Assembly: GCF_046630445.1 (NCBI RefSeq)
Contig: NC_092343.1
Coordinates: 139,927,501 to 139,991,500, forward strand
Direction of reading: 5' to 3'
Source of the DNA: Rutidosis leptorrhynchoides
Lineage: Eukaryota; Streptophyta; Magnoliopsida; Asterales; Asteraceae
DNA: 64,000 bases
In this document: positions 32,124-42,830 of the stretch, piece by piece
How positions within the stretch are numbered: the first letter of the stretch is position 1
Layout of the letters: each line of letters starts with the position of its first letter
Translations under genes and position numbers: made by a program
Notes under the pieces: model-generated
Databases searched by the model: none
Told to the model about the DNA's origin: nothing
The model's input: the letters and a program-made list of their open reading frames with translations, nothing else

Positions 32124-32952
32124 GACTCCCACTTGCACTGACATTAATAATATTGGTTAGTCTTAAAAGACACACCATGTGTAACAACTAGTCAGTTAAG
32201 TTACACTCCTATATTTTGATTTATATCAATCATCCTTTTGTTCTAGATATCTATATGAACGTGTGACATGGTTAAGTGTCAATCATCATCGTTCAAGATT
32301 ATGTTTCCCGATTGAGATTTGTGGTGATCAAATAGACTGCAATTGCATTAATTCAGTCGTAGCATGGCCATGCATTTAATTCAGCACAAATCAACGAGGG
32401 GCCCAGAGATATCGCTTCAACTCGCTAAAAGAAGAAGGAACAAATTGCTTCAACTGTATAGACATCCACCACATTCCATAATGTACCCGATCTATTCCCT
32501 TATGACTGGCATTTACGCACAGCGTTAGAAACAGGTCAAAGTGCAACACAGTTTGTGTCAGGATTCCTCATACATATCCACTCTAGGATAAATGATGTTG
32601 CCATCTTAGAGCTTACTTGTGACTTAAAACCATGAAGTAGCATCTAAGTGTGGTCATTCCAGAACCTTGAATTAACTATCAAGTTCCTCATGAATGTAGT
32701 TTCATATAAACCTATATTACTACACTTCATAACAGCCTTAATTCAATTCTCTCTTCCTTAGAGAATGACCGACTGTGGAGGTTTATGAAATAATATTCAT
32801 TGGAAGTTAAAACATGCAAAATGAAACATGGTAATATACAATGAAATGATCGCATCGTGCGTATAATATAATCTCAATATATTAATCATCAGATCAATTG
32901 CGACATATATTATTACCCAATGTTTAAAGTTTCAAACTTAATATAAATACAA
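32124..32952 (-). other. 3' untranslated part of the copia element
   Basis: About 830 bp between the Gag-Pol stop and the polypurine tract. No further ORF of note. Confidence 0.7.
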
Positions 32953-35900
32953 TCAAACTTTATCATTAATGACACAAATGCCAATAGACATGCTGTGAGC
33001 ATCATGCTTAGTCTGTGGCAAAGGCTTGGTGAAAGGATCAGCCAAGTTATTAGTCGTGTCTACTCTACTTAATAATATGTCATTTTCTGCTACAAGTTGA
33101 CGGATGTAATGGTACTTTCTGAGTATGTGCCGTGTGCGCTTTTGTGACCTCGGTTCTTGTGCCAAGACAACCGCACTCACATTGTCGCAGAAAATCTCAA
33201 CAGGATCATGGATTGTAGGAACCACACCTAGATCCCCGATGAATTTCTTTATCCACATGGCCTCTTTACCAGCTTCATTTACCGCTATATACTCGGCTTC
33301 TGTCGTAGAATCAGCAATAGTACTTTGCTTAGAGCTTTTCCAAGTGACGGCTCCACCGTTCAACATAAATACAAATCCTGATTGTGAAGAGCAATCATCT
33401 CTATCTGATTGGAAACTAGCGTCAGAGTATCCTTTGACGCTCAGCTCGTCATTCCCACCATAGACCAAGAACATCTCTTTAGTTCTCCTAAGATACTTTA
33501 GAATGTTCTTGACTGCTTTCCAATGAGCTTCACCAGGGTTGGCCTGATAACGACTAGTCATGCTTAATGCATACGATACGTCAGGCCTAGTGCATATCAT
33601 GGCATACATGATCGACCCTATAGCCGAAGCATATGGAGTTCGACTCATGGTAGCTGATTCCAAGTCAGAATTAGGACATTGAGACTTGCTCAATATCATT
33701 CCAGGGCTCATAGGAACACACCCTTTCTTGGAGTTGTACATACCGAATTTCTTCAGTATCTTATCTATATATGCACTTTGGCTTAGCCCAATCAATCTCC
33801 TTGACCTATCTCGATAGATCTTAATTCCCAAAATATATGATGCATCTTCCAAATCTTTCATGGCGAAACATTTCCCTAGCCAAGCTTTGACATCTTTCAA
33901 TGTCGGGACATCGTTTCCAATGAGTAATATGTCATCGACATATAGTACAAGGAAGACTACAACACTCCCACTAGACCTAACATAGACACATGGCTCATCT
34001 TCGCTTCTGATAAAACCAAATTCTTTGATTTTCTCATTAAAGCAAAGATTCCAGCTACGAGAAGCTTGTTTAAGTCCGTAAATGGACCTTTGAAGCTTGC
34101 ACACACTTTTAGGATACTTAGGATGTACAAAACCCTCAGGTTGTGTCATAAACACATCCTCTGTTAGCTTACCATGAAGGAAAGCTGTTTTTACATCCAT
34201 TTGCCATATTTCGTAGTCATAAAATGCAGCTATGGCAAGAAGTATTCTAATGGATTTCAACATCGCCACTGGTGAAAAAGTTTCATCGTAGTCTACACCA
34301 TGTTGTTGCGTGTAACCCTTAGCCACTAGTCTGGCTTTGAATGTGTGTACATTTCCATCCTTGTCGGTCTTCTTCTTGAAGACCCACTTACACCCAATGG
34401 TTTTAATTCCTGGTGTATGATCAATCAAGGTCCAGACTTGATTATCATGCATGGATTGAATCTCATTGTCCATAGCCTCCTTCCATTTGGCAGACTCGGG
34501 GCCTGTTATCGCTTCCTGATAGGTAATAGGTTCATCAGAATCTATATTTTCGTCATCACCCTCAAATACGTGTAAACTATATTTCTTTGGTGTTTGACGT
34601 ACTCTATCAGATCTACGTAGGGGTGGTGGCTGTAGGTCAGTTTCTCTCTCAACAGCAGGCTCGTCGACCTCTTGAAGAGAATCAGTTCTAATATCGGTTT
34701 CCATGTCTGTTGATTCTTGAATTTCTTCAAGGTCAATTTTGCTCCCACTGGTTCCTTTTGATATGAGATCCTTTTCAAGGAAGACTCCCCTTCGAGACAC
34801 AAAGACTTTGTTCTCCTTAGGGTTGTAAAACAAATATCCAAAAGAATCAGTCGGGTATCCAACAAATAAACACTTTTCGGATCTGGGTTCAAGTTTATCT
34901 TGAGCTTCACGACGAACGTAAGCCTCACAACCCCAGATTCTTAGATATGAGAGAGACACAGTTTTACCATGCCATATCTCATAAGGTGTTTTGGAAACTT
35001 TCTTGGTTGGGATGAGGTTAAGGATCCTTGCGGCAGTTTGTAGGGCATAACCCCAAAAACTGATTGGAAGCATTGTACGGCTCATCATGGATCGAACCAT
35101 ATCAAGTAATGTTCGATTCCTCCTTTCAGCCACACCATTATGTTGTGGTGTTCTAGGAGGAGCTAATTGTGAGATTATCCCACAACCCCGTAGATGATCA
35201 CGAAATTCATCATTAAGATATTCACCACCTCTATCAGATCGGAGAATCTTAATTCTTTTGTTCAGTTGATTTTCTACTTCGTTTTGGTATGCCTTGAACA
35301 CTCCCAAAGTTTCAGACTTTTGTTTAATTAAATAAACGTAACCATATCTACTGAAGTCATCAGTAAATGTAACGAAGTATCGTTCATTGTGTCTAGTAGG
35401 CGATCTGAACGGACCACACACATCAGTGTGTACCAACCCCAACAGATCCTTAGCCCGTTCACAGTTTCCTGTGAAAGGTGCCTTTGTCATTTTTCCTGAC
35501 AAGCAAGATTCGCATTCATCATATGATGCTATATCAAATGATTCTAGAATTCCATCTGACTGGAGTTTAGCTATGCGTTTCTTGTTTATGTGGCCTAAAC
35601 GACAATGCCATAGATACGTTTTATCCAAACCATCTTTGGAATAATCAACATTATTGATTGAACTATCATTTAGCTTTGCTGTGGTTTCCAAGATGCCTTT
35701 ACAAGGACTAGCCTTGAAATAAAACATCCCGTTTTTGTGAACAAGTATTGATCCATTATCAAAACTAAAATTAAAACCATCATTAAATAAAGCATCAAAA
35801 GATATAATGTTTCTTGCCATTTCGGCACTGTAGCAAACATTAGATAAAACAATACATAAACCAGAATCAAAAGAAAGCTTGTATTCTCCAATCATGTCAA

Positions 35901-36981
35901 CAGAGGCAACGTTCTTATTCCCCATGATTAGATTGAGCTCTCCGGTCTTCAGTTTCCTACTTCTTGTGAGTCCCTGCACATTAGTACAAATGTGAGTACC
36001 ACATCCTGTGTCCAATACCCAGGAATTAGAAATAGTAGTATTGTTTAGTTCAATCATGAACATACCTGAAGGTACGGCGACTCCCTTAGCCCGTAGTTCA
36101 TTAAGTCCCTTCAAGTACTTGGTACAATTGCGCCTCCAATGTCCTTTATCCCCGCAAAAGAAGCATATTGCTTCTTCAGGAGACTTGGTTTGTGGGATCT
36201 TTGAAGTAGAAGAGTTAGCAATGCCCTTAGGTTTAGGTTTGAAGTTGGACGTGCCAACCTTACCCTTGCCCTTGTCTTTGCCCTTTGCTTTGTTTTTCTT
36301 CTTCTTAATCCCACCTTCACGAATGGCTAAGACGGTAGTTGCGGGTTTAGCTTTGGCCATGTTAGCCTCAGCGGTTTTCAACATGCCATGGATTTCCATG
36401 ACTGTTTTCTCCATATTGTTCATATTATAGTTCATAATGAACACTTCATATGCACTAGTCAGCGAGTTCAGGATAAAATCTATTGCAAGCTCCTGACCTA
36501 TGGAAAAACCAAGACGCTCTAATCGGTCTATGTACCCTTTCATCTTTAGTACATGGACACTAACGCTACTTCCCATTGCCATTTTGCAAGATACGAGAGC
36601 TTTCACGGTGTCAAACCTTTCTTGCTTTGCTTGTTGTTGGAACATGTCTTTGAGTTGGTTAAGCATGTCATACGACCCTAAGCTCTCCATGCCCTTTTGG
36701 AGCTCTGGAGACATGGTCGCCAACATCAAGCATGCTACCTCATTAGACTCGGAACGACGTTTTTCGAACTCATCCCTAGCCGCTTGAGTAGCTCTCGATC
36801 CGGGTTCTGCCGGTAAGGGTTCCTCAATTGCCCTGATCTTTCCTTCCATCCTAAGAACAATTCTTAGGTTGCGAAGCCAGTCCATGTAGTTCAAGCCCGT
36901 AAGCTTGTCCTTTTCGAGGAGCCCTTTAAGGCAGAAATTAGTGATTGATGACGGAGTAGGATTTGTGTTTGTTGCAGACAT
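32953..36981 (-). CDS. Ty1/copia Gag-Pol polyprotein, full length (1342 aa)
   Basis: Domains in order: Gag (about 15-215, WLRNLRIVLR and a UBN2-like core), a Lys-rich linker, CCHC knuckle C273-C276-H281-C286, protease WVLDTGCGTH with D324, pre-integrase zinc site H459-H464-C490-C493, integrase core D520, D583, E619 (DD35E), RT with D929 in QMDVKTAFLHG and YVDD at 1014-1017, and RNase H (YSDASFQSD, STTEAEYIA). The order integrase before RT defines Ty1/copia. Length is typical for a complete single-ORF element. Start MSATNTNPTP follows a 1.9-kb leader. No stop or shift, unlike the other two copia copies in the window. Protease would cut the chain; reverse transcription and integration follow in particles and nucleus. 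Confidence 0.96.
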   Translation of the reverse strand: MSATNTNPTPSSITNFCLKGLLEKDKLTGLNYMDWLRNLRIVLRMEGKIRAIEEPLPAEPGSRATQAARDEFEKRRSESNEVACLMLATMSPELQKGMESLGSYDMLNQLKDMFQQQAKQERFDTVKALVSCKMAMGSSVSVHVLKMKGYIDRLERLGFSIGQELAIDFILNSLTSAYEVFIMNYNMNNMEKTVMEIHGMLKTAEANMAKAKPATTVLAIREGGIKKKKNKAKGKDKGKGKVGTSNFKPKPKGIANSSTSKIPQTKSPEEAICFFCGDKGHWRRNCTKYLKGLNELRAKGVAVPSGMFMIELNNTTISNSWVLDTGCGTHICTNVQGLTRSRKLKTGELNLIMGNKNVASVDMIGEYKLSFDSGLCIVLSNVCYSAEMARNIISFDALFNDGFNFSFDNGSILVHKNGMFYFKASPCKGILETTAKLNDSSINNVDYSKDGLDKTYLWHCRLGHINKKRIAKLQSDGILESFDIASYDECESCLSGKMTKAPFTGNCERAKDLLGLVHTDVCGPFRSPTRHNERYFVTFTDDFSRYGYVYLIKQKSETLGVFKAYQNEVENQLNKRIKILRSDRGGEYLNDEFRDHLRGCGIISQLAPPRTPQHNGVAERRNRTLLDMVRSMMSRTMLPISFWGYALQTAARILNLIPTKKVSKTPYEIWHGKTVSLSYLRIWGCEAYVRREAQDKLEPRSEKCLFVGYPTDSFGYLFYNPKENKVFVSRRGVFLEKDLISKGTSGSKIDLEEIQESTDMETDIRTDSLQEVDEPAVERETDLQPPPLRRSDRVRQTPKKYSLHVFEGDDENIDSDEPITYQEAITGPESAKWKEAMDNEIQSMHDNQVWTLIDHTPGIKTIGCKWVFKKKTDKDGNVHTFKARLVAKGYTQQHGVDYDETFSPVAMLKSIRILLAIAAFYDYEIWQMDVKTAFLHGKLTEDVFMTQPEGFVHPKYPKSVCKLQRSIYGLKQASRSWNLCFNEKIKEFGFIRSEDEPCVYVRSSGSVVVFLVLYVDDILLIGNDVPTLKDVKAWLGKCFAMKDLEDASYILGIKIYRDRSRRLIGLSQSAYIDKILKKFGMYNSKKGCVPMSPGMILSKSQCPNSDLESATMSRTPYASAIGSIMYAMICTRPDVSYALSMTSRYQANPGEAHWKAVKNILKYLRRTKEMFLVYGGNDELSVKGYSDASFQSDRDDCSSQSGFVFMLNGGAVTWKSSKQSTIADSTTEAEYIAVNEAGKEAMWIKKFIGDLGVVPTIHDPVEIFCDNVSAVVLAQEPRSQKRTRHILRKYHYIRQLVAENDILLSRVDTTNNLADPFTKPLPQTKHDAHSMSIGICVINDKV

Positions 36982-38863
36982 CTGTCATATTTTTAAAGTA
37001 AGTTGTATTAGTTAGTTTGATATGTTTAATCCTTGTTAAAATAATTACCCTAGTGTTCAATATTTTTAACAATTATAATTAACAAGGCTAAGATCCATAT
37101 TTCACTTATGGTAACGACGGGTTTACCGCGGATCGCCAACCATAAGCTATTTAGGTAGGTAACTATATTACCAATTTCATCCATTATGAAATTCTTAGGT
37201 TCTGCGGGATTTAGTGATAATCAATTATTTCACTTTGCATGTTTAATCCCTTCTATGCTAATCCTTTCTCGTGGCGGGTTTGCCTCGAACCACAAGTTTA
37301 GATTGTAAACCGTCCGTGATAGATACACGTGAAATCCGGCCCAAGACTCTCGGGTATCGCGAAATTCACCTCACCCTTCCCAACACCCAATTAAAGTCCG
37401 GCCCAAGACTCTCGGGTATCGCGAACTCTAACAGGTAGTAGGTTCGGATGTGTGTACTACTCATGGATAGCATAAAGTTTACATTTAAAACGGGTTTTTG
37501 TTTTTTTCTTTTAGCAAAAGTAGTTTATACAATTTTAAAACATTTGCTAATTATGTATTGCGTGTTGCGTTTGTTAAACCAATTTTAACCAAACCGTTTA
37601 ATATGATTATTGTCCTTTTGTTTTTATACTAATTTTCTAACTAGCATGGCATCAACAAATAAGAACACAATAATAATCATGACACGCAATTATCGGTAGT
37701 ATGCCTCAAATCCTATGTGTTTTTTCGGTGAGCCAACACACGAAAAACGGGGTCAACTAGGGACATAAACCTTGTGTGAGAATAGGCTCCCACTAAAACC
37801 GCTATCTCCATTATATGCTCGGATGGGCCGCCTTGTGAACATCATCTTCGTGATTCCAATCTTGGTTGCATTATCTTACAAAATAACTATTCTATTTTCT
37901 ATGCTATTACAAATACAATATGAAAATGAAATACGACATGCAAGTCGTTTAATAAATATTACATTCATCCCGAATAAATAATAAGAAAGACGACATGCAA
38001 GTCGTCTAATAAATTATTACATTCATCCCGAATAAATAATAAATTAAATCACACAACCAAACATTCACACAAGGGTCTAATAGAGGCAATACTACCGAAT
38101 ACATTCAATAACCACACATAACAAATGGAGTGCCAACCGTCCATTTTATAAAACACGTTTCAATAAGGATTGATTTTATACAACACTTAATGGCACACAA
38201 AATAATCAATCCTTGTTTACATAACTTATGTATGTAAACTCACTTCATATTTTGTAAGTATGATTTTCATGCCAAAATCATCCAAACAAACATATTAAGT
38301 GAATCAAAAACATGTTGGAGATTTATTCATTTTAACAAGGCATAAAGTCTAAAATTAACAATTTTAATTTTATCATTTCATGTAAAACATGAATATATTT
38401 TATGTACTTTATTTTCCTAAACATTGAATCCTTTTAGTCAACATGCATGTCATTTTTTTTTCAAATTTTCGGAATTCTGGCAGATTCATATATGCTACTT
38501 TAAATGGTCATATCTTACTCATTTCTAATCCGTTTTCGATGAATTTTTTTTTCAAATTTAAGTTTAATCAGTTAGCTTTCAAATGCAATTGGCCTCATAC
38601 GAAAATACTGAGTTTTGAAACTCGAAACAGTCCATTAAAGACGGACTGTCCAAGCTGGAAAAAAAACTTTTAAAATGAGATTAACCATTTAACATATTGC
38701 CAAAAAACCCAAGATTCAAATATTATTTAGGAAACATAAAAACACAAATTATGATAATAGTTTTGCATGTTTGTTATGTATAATCATCTCCAAGAATCAT
38801 GCATAACACATTCATCAAAACCGATTATCTTAAGAAAAAGTTTGCTAAAACGTGTACAAGATG
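36982..38863 (-). other. 1.9-kb leader of the copia element with internal repeats
   Basis: Between primer site and gag there is no long ORF. It contains a 57-bp tandem duplication (37933-37989, 37990-38046) whose core ACGACATGCAAGTCGT is palindromic at its ends, and a 29-bp direct repeat around TCCGGCCCAAGACTCTCGGG (37335-37363, 37397-37425). Such leaders carry packaging and translation-control signals; which part does so here is unknown. Confidence 0.7.
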
Positions 38864-38877
38864 GCTCGGATACCACT
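38864..38877 (-). promoter_or_regulatory. primer-binding site of the copia element
   Basis: Minus strand next to the 5' LTR reads AGTGGTATCCGAGCC: TGGTATCCGAGC, one base from the usual Met-tRNA match TGGTATCAGAGC. Confidence 0.8.
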
Positions 38878-39667
38878 TGTTGGAGTATGATACATACATA
38901 AGGCTAGCGGAAGCAATTTAAAACTTACAAAATCATACTCTTCCAAAGGATCATTGTACAAAATTTTAACAAACGAAACATAAAATTAATAAAGAGAAAG
39001 ATAAAGATTACAACCTTTGTAGTCTTTGTTGAAGATCCTAGCTTGGAAAGAACCCAAATGAGAGCTCCTCTAAACGATTAACACCCAAAGTTCCAACCTT
39101 GTTTACATTTACACCTTTTAATTCACCAACACCCTTTTTCCCTTATGTTTTCAAAACCACCGAAAAGAACACACACTTGTGTGAAGTATTTTAGATCTTT
39201 TAGTTTTGTTAAGCTACTGCCTTTTCTATTTTTAAAATTGACAGAAACTTGAAAAAAGGAATCTTAGAAACCGATACTTATCAAGTGTGCTCAATTCTTT
39301 TCTTGGTCAAAAACCCTTTTGTAAAAGGAAAAGGAGAGTGGGGTATTTAAGATGCCAAGTATCGGCTCTTTTCAAGACAAGCATGCACATTTTGTTGCTT
39401 TTGAGATAAGCATGCTTAGAATTAATTAATTAATCAATTATTAATTAATTAATATCAAAAATACATTTAATTTATTAAACCAATTGATTAATAAATTAAC
39501 TCCCGATTAGAAGGTGTATCAAACAATTTACGATTAGCCTTTGTGTGTGACCGAATAGGATAAAATGGACTTTATATTATTTAATGTCATGGGCATACCT
39601 TCGGAATATATGTACCACGGTCAAATTACAGTTGAAATGTAACCAACCCGAGAACATATTTCCAACA
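38878..39667 (-). repeat. 5' LTR of the intact copia element
   Basis: 790 bp, TGTTGG...CCAACA on both strands' terms. The single-base difference from the other LTR lies near 39483-39488. Confidence 0.95.
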
Positions 39668-39694
39668 GTATGTTGGTGACGATCTTGCAGTAAC

Positions 39695-40362
39695 CTGTAC
39701 TCACCGATAAATAAATGTAATTTTTACTATGTCGTCCTGACCCATTTTGACTATTATTCATTTTTAAATAGATATATACATATATAATGTTAGATTTATT
39801 ATTAATTAAGATTAGTGCAATGATAATAATTAAGGATTAATGATAATATTATAATCAAAATCTTCTATAATTTTTTGATTAGTAATAATTTAGGAAAATA
39901 AAATGCTCACACACTTCACCACTACAAATGGATACATTTATTCACTGATAGTCATATGTGCATTTATTCCAACTCACAAATTCATGGTTAAGGGATCACC
40001 TCGATAGTATTAGGCCTCGGTAAGATATATAAATATAAATAATAATAATAACAAAAAACTTCTATTCATGGTGGCCAAGGAAGGTTTGAGAAACTTTCAG
40101 GGAATGTTGGGATAGGCTGCCCTCTCAAGTAACCCAAATTGAGGAAAACCTCATAACATAACAGATTGAAAAGTATTTGAAAAATTGTACGGATTAAAAT
40201 GGAAAGGTAAATTTTGGGCTGATTTTGACCCATTCTTTAGTTAAATCTTTCGTGACGCATTCATAACTCATAAAAATGGTCCAAGATTGTCACCTCTATA
40301 GTTCCAGTACCATCATTATACATATACATAAACAATTTATGTGAAATGAAACTGATTTGTAC
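39695..40362 (-). other. intron of the Ca2+-ATPase remnant
   Basis: AT-rich sequence bounded by GTACAA (donor, 40362-40361) and GTACAG (acceptor, 39697-39695). No other feature seen. Confidence 0.6.
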
Positions 40363-40530
40363 CTGTATTTGTGGTGCTAGTTCTCTCTTTTCAGTCATAG
40401 TTTTGCTTTTAAAATCTGGCCCTTCAATAGCCAAACCATTATCAATGAGTATACCACATTCTTTAGCAATCGCTTCTGCTGTATTAATATTATCGCCTGT
40501 AGCCATACGCAGAGTCACAACAACTACTAA

Positions 40531-40860
40531 ATGTTAGGAAGAGGGGATCGCCTGGACGTTGGGAGATATAAATTTGAGAGAAAAAACAACTCTATTACTC
40601 ACAAGAATAGATTTACAGAGTATTACAAAACTCTTACAAAAAAAACTCTCAAACTCACACACACTCTCTAGGTTGTGATTACACTTCTCTGAATGATTTG
40701 GGATGATTTACAATTGAGGTTTGCACCTCTATTTATAGTAAAAATTCTATGGCGGTGGAAGGGTGTGAACGGAGATGGTGGGCGGCCGTCATCGTGTTCA
40801 TCTTTGCTTCTTCTACATGGTGTTCAAAGAAGGCTACTTTGAACATCTAGAAGGTGAGCT
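40531..40860 (-). repeat. 3' LTR of the truncated copia element (start approximate)
   Basis: On the minus strand it has a good core promoter, CTATAAATAGAGGTGCAAAC (about 40740-40721), then a U5-like end ...TATCTCCCAACGTCC...CCTAACA. The exact 5' boundary was not fixed because no second LTR copy is in the window. Confidence 0.6.
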
Positions 40861-41910
40861 TCTAGATTGTAGGCTGGAAACTTTCAATTCTCCCACTCCA
40901 GCCGAATCCACGAACATTCCCGTTATGTCTCTGCATAACTCCAACTTCTCTCGAGTCACCACCTTTGTTAATGTGAGGACCCGTCCTAAACCATCTGGAC
41001 GAAGTCACCAACAACTGGTTCCATTGCGATGATCGACTCCAAATACTGTCTTTAAAATGAGCAAATGCACAGCGGAACGTTTCTTTCATACCTGAGAATA
41101 AACATGCTTTCAAGTGTCAACCAAAAGGTTGGTGAGTTCATTAGTTTATCATAAATAATCATTTCATAATTTTAATAGACCACAAGATTTCTTATTTCCA
41201 TTTCTCATAAACATACGTCCCATACATAGAGACAAAAATATCATTCATATGGATTGAACACCTGGTAACCGACATTCACAATATGCATATAAGAATATCC
41301 CCATCATTCCGGGATCCTCCATCGGATATGATATATATTTCGAAGTACTAAAGCATCCGGTACTTTGGATGGGGCTTGTTGGGCCCGATAGATCTATCTT
41401 TAGGATTCGCGTCAATTAGGGTGTCTGTTCCCTAATTCTTAGATTACCAGACTTAATAAAAAGGGGCATATTCGATTTCGATAATTCAACCATATAATGT
41501 AGTTTATATTACTTGTGTCTATTTCGTAAAACATTTATAAAAATTGCGCATGTATTCTCAGCCCAAAAATATAAAGGGTAAAAAGGCAAATGAAACTCAC
41601 GCATATAAATATTGTAAAACAGTTAATAAAGTATTTGCATGTATTCTCAGCCCAAAAACGTAAAGAGTAAAAGGGAGCAAATGAACTCACCATAATGTAT
41701 TTTGTAGTAAAAATACATATGACTAAATCGAACAATGCAGGGTGGCCTCGGATTCACGAACCTATATCATTTGTATATATATATTAAAACATATAATCGT
41801 AATTGAACAAATATACATATTGTATTTTAAATTATATCTTATACTTATACTTATCTAGTTTGTGTATATATTTTAAATGTTTAATATCTATATATTTGGT
41901 TAGATTAATA

Positions 41911-41912
<2 letters not shown>

Positions 41913-42003
<91 letters not shown>
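41913..42003. repeat. (CT)n(TA)n microsatellite in the left LTR
   Basis: About ten CT dinucleotides followed by about 36 TA. In the other LTR the CT part is absent. Confidence 0.95.
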
Positions 42004-42005
<2 letters not shown>

Positions 42006-42689
42006 TTAGTATTATATGAAAATATTCTTAATTCGTTATATATAATTATTTATATAAATAATGTTATTATAATTGGTAGGTGATAAATAAACTATAAATA
42101 TGATTATAATATATGTATTAAGTATATTTTAGGTACAAAATATTTATTTGTAACGAAAATAATAGTTTTGATAATAATGATTTACTAATAATAATAACTT
42201 TCTTAATATTGATAATACTGATATAAATAACGATATTGTTAAAATTGATACATATGTTAATAATAATAATAGTAAAACTAATAATTATGAAAATGATATT
42301 TATACTAATATTAATGAGAGTAATAATAACTTGTATTGTTTTATAATAATAATAATAATAGTCCTAAACATATTCATAATAATAATAATAATACTAAAAA
42401 TGGTACAATTACCAATATTTACAAAAATAATAATAAGTTGTATTATTTTGTCACTAATTATAATGTTTATAATGAAAGTTTTATTATGTTCCTAATGATG
42501 ATAATAATAATAATAATAATTATAATAATAATTATAATGATAATACTAATAATCATAATAACACTTACTTTAACATTAATAATGATATTCATAATACATA
42601 ATATTAATAACAATAATAACACTCCTACTTAATAATAATAAAAATAATAATAACAACAACAATAATAATAATCATAATAATAATTAATA

Positions 42690-42830
42690 ACTAATAATAA
42701 TAATAATAAAATTTGAAATCTACCTTAAGTAAAATGGGTTCAAAAAAATATTGTGACTGCCCCTGGACTCGAACCCGTGACCTCTCGAAAACCCGAACAC
42801 ATAATTAACCACTGCTCTGCCCATTGTCTT
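42690..42830 (-). repeat. tRNA-like / SINE-like insertion in the left LTR
   Basis: The minus strand reads GGGCAGAGCAGTGGTTAATT and, about 30 bases later, GGTCACGGGTTCGAGTCC: an A-box-like and a near-perfect B box (GGTTCGAGTCC) of a Pol III promoter at tRNA spacing. A unit tail of (TTA)n follows near 42690. It does not fold as a full tRNA, so a tRNA-derived SINE or a decayed tRNA is likelier. The same sequence is in the other LTR. Confidence 0.45.

Larger units (their letters stand above)
31333..39667 (-). mobile_element. complete, apparently intact Ty1/copia retrotransposon
   Basis: 8335 bp between TSDs GTATG (31328-31332, 39668-39672). LTRs of 791 and 790 bp begin TGTTGGAGTATG and end TTTCCAACA; they were the same in the parts compared except one base (CAATTGAGTTAA versus CAATTGATTAA). 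Minus orientation is given by the primer site beside the right LTR and by Gag-Pol. The 1342-codon polyprotein is unbroken with all catalytic residues, so it could be active. It landed inside an exon of the Ca2+-ATPase pseudogene. Confidence 0.95.
31190..40530 (-). pseudogene. autoinhibited Ca2+-ATPase (ACA, P2B type) fragment, split by a copia element
   Basis: Exon A (about 40530-40363) encodes LRMATGDNINTAEAIAKECG and GLAIEGPDF, the conserved TGDN segment of the P-type ATPase P domain, ending at donor CAG|GTACAA. Exon B starts after acceptor GTACAG at 39694 with VTARSSPT, is interrupted at 39668 by the copia insertion, and resumes at 31332 with YKLELVKHL; after a frameshift VVAVTGDETNNAPALHE (TGDGTNDAPAL box, with G to E and D to N changes) and AMGIAGTE follow to about 31190. 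The intact protein pumps Ca2+ out of the cytosol. Here only a small piece exists, with frameshift and stop, and nothing of the phosphorylation site DKTGT was seen. Exon A is truncated at 40530 by another copia LTR. Confidence 0.8.

Noticed and set aside
42752-42825. Genuine tRNA gene
   Set aside because: B box is good but acceptor and anticodon arms do not pair convincingly; it is duplicated with the LTR.
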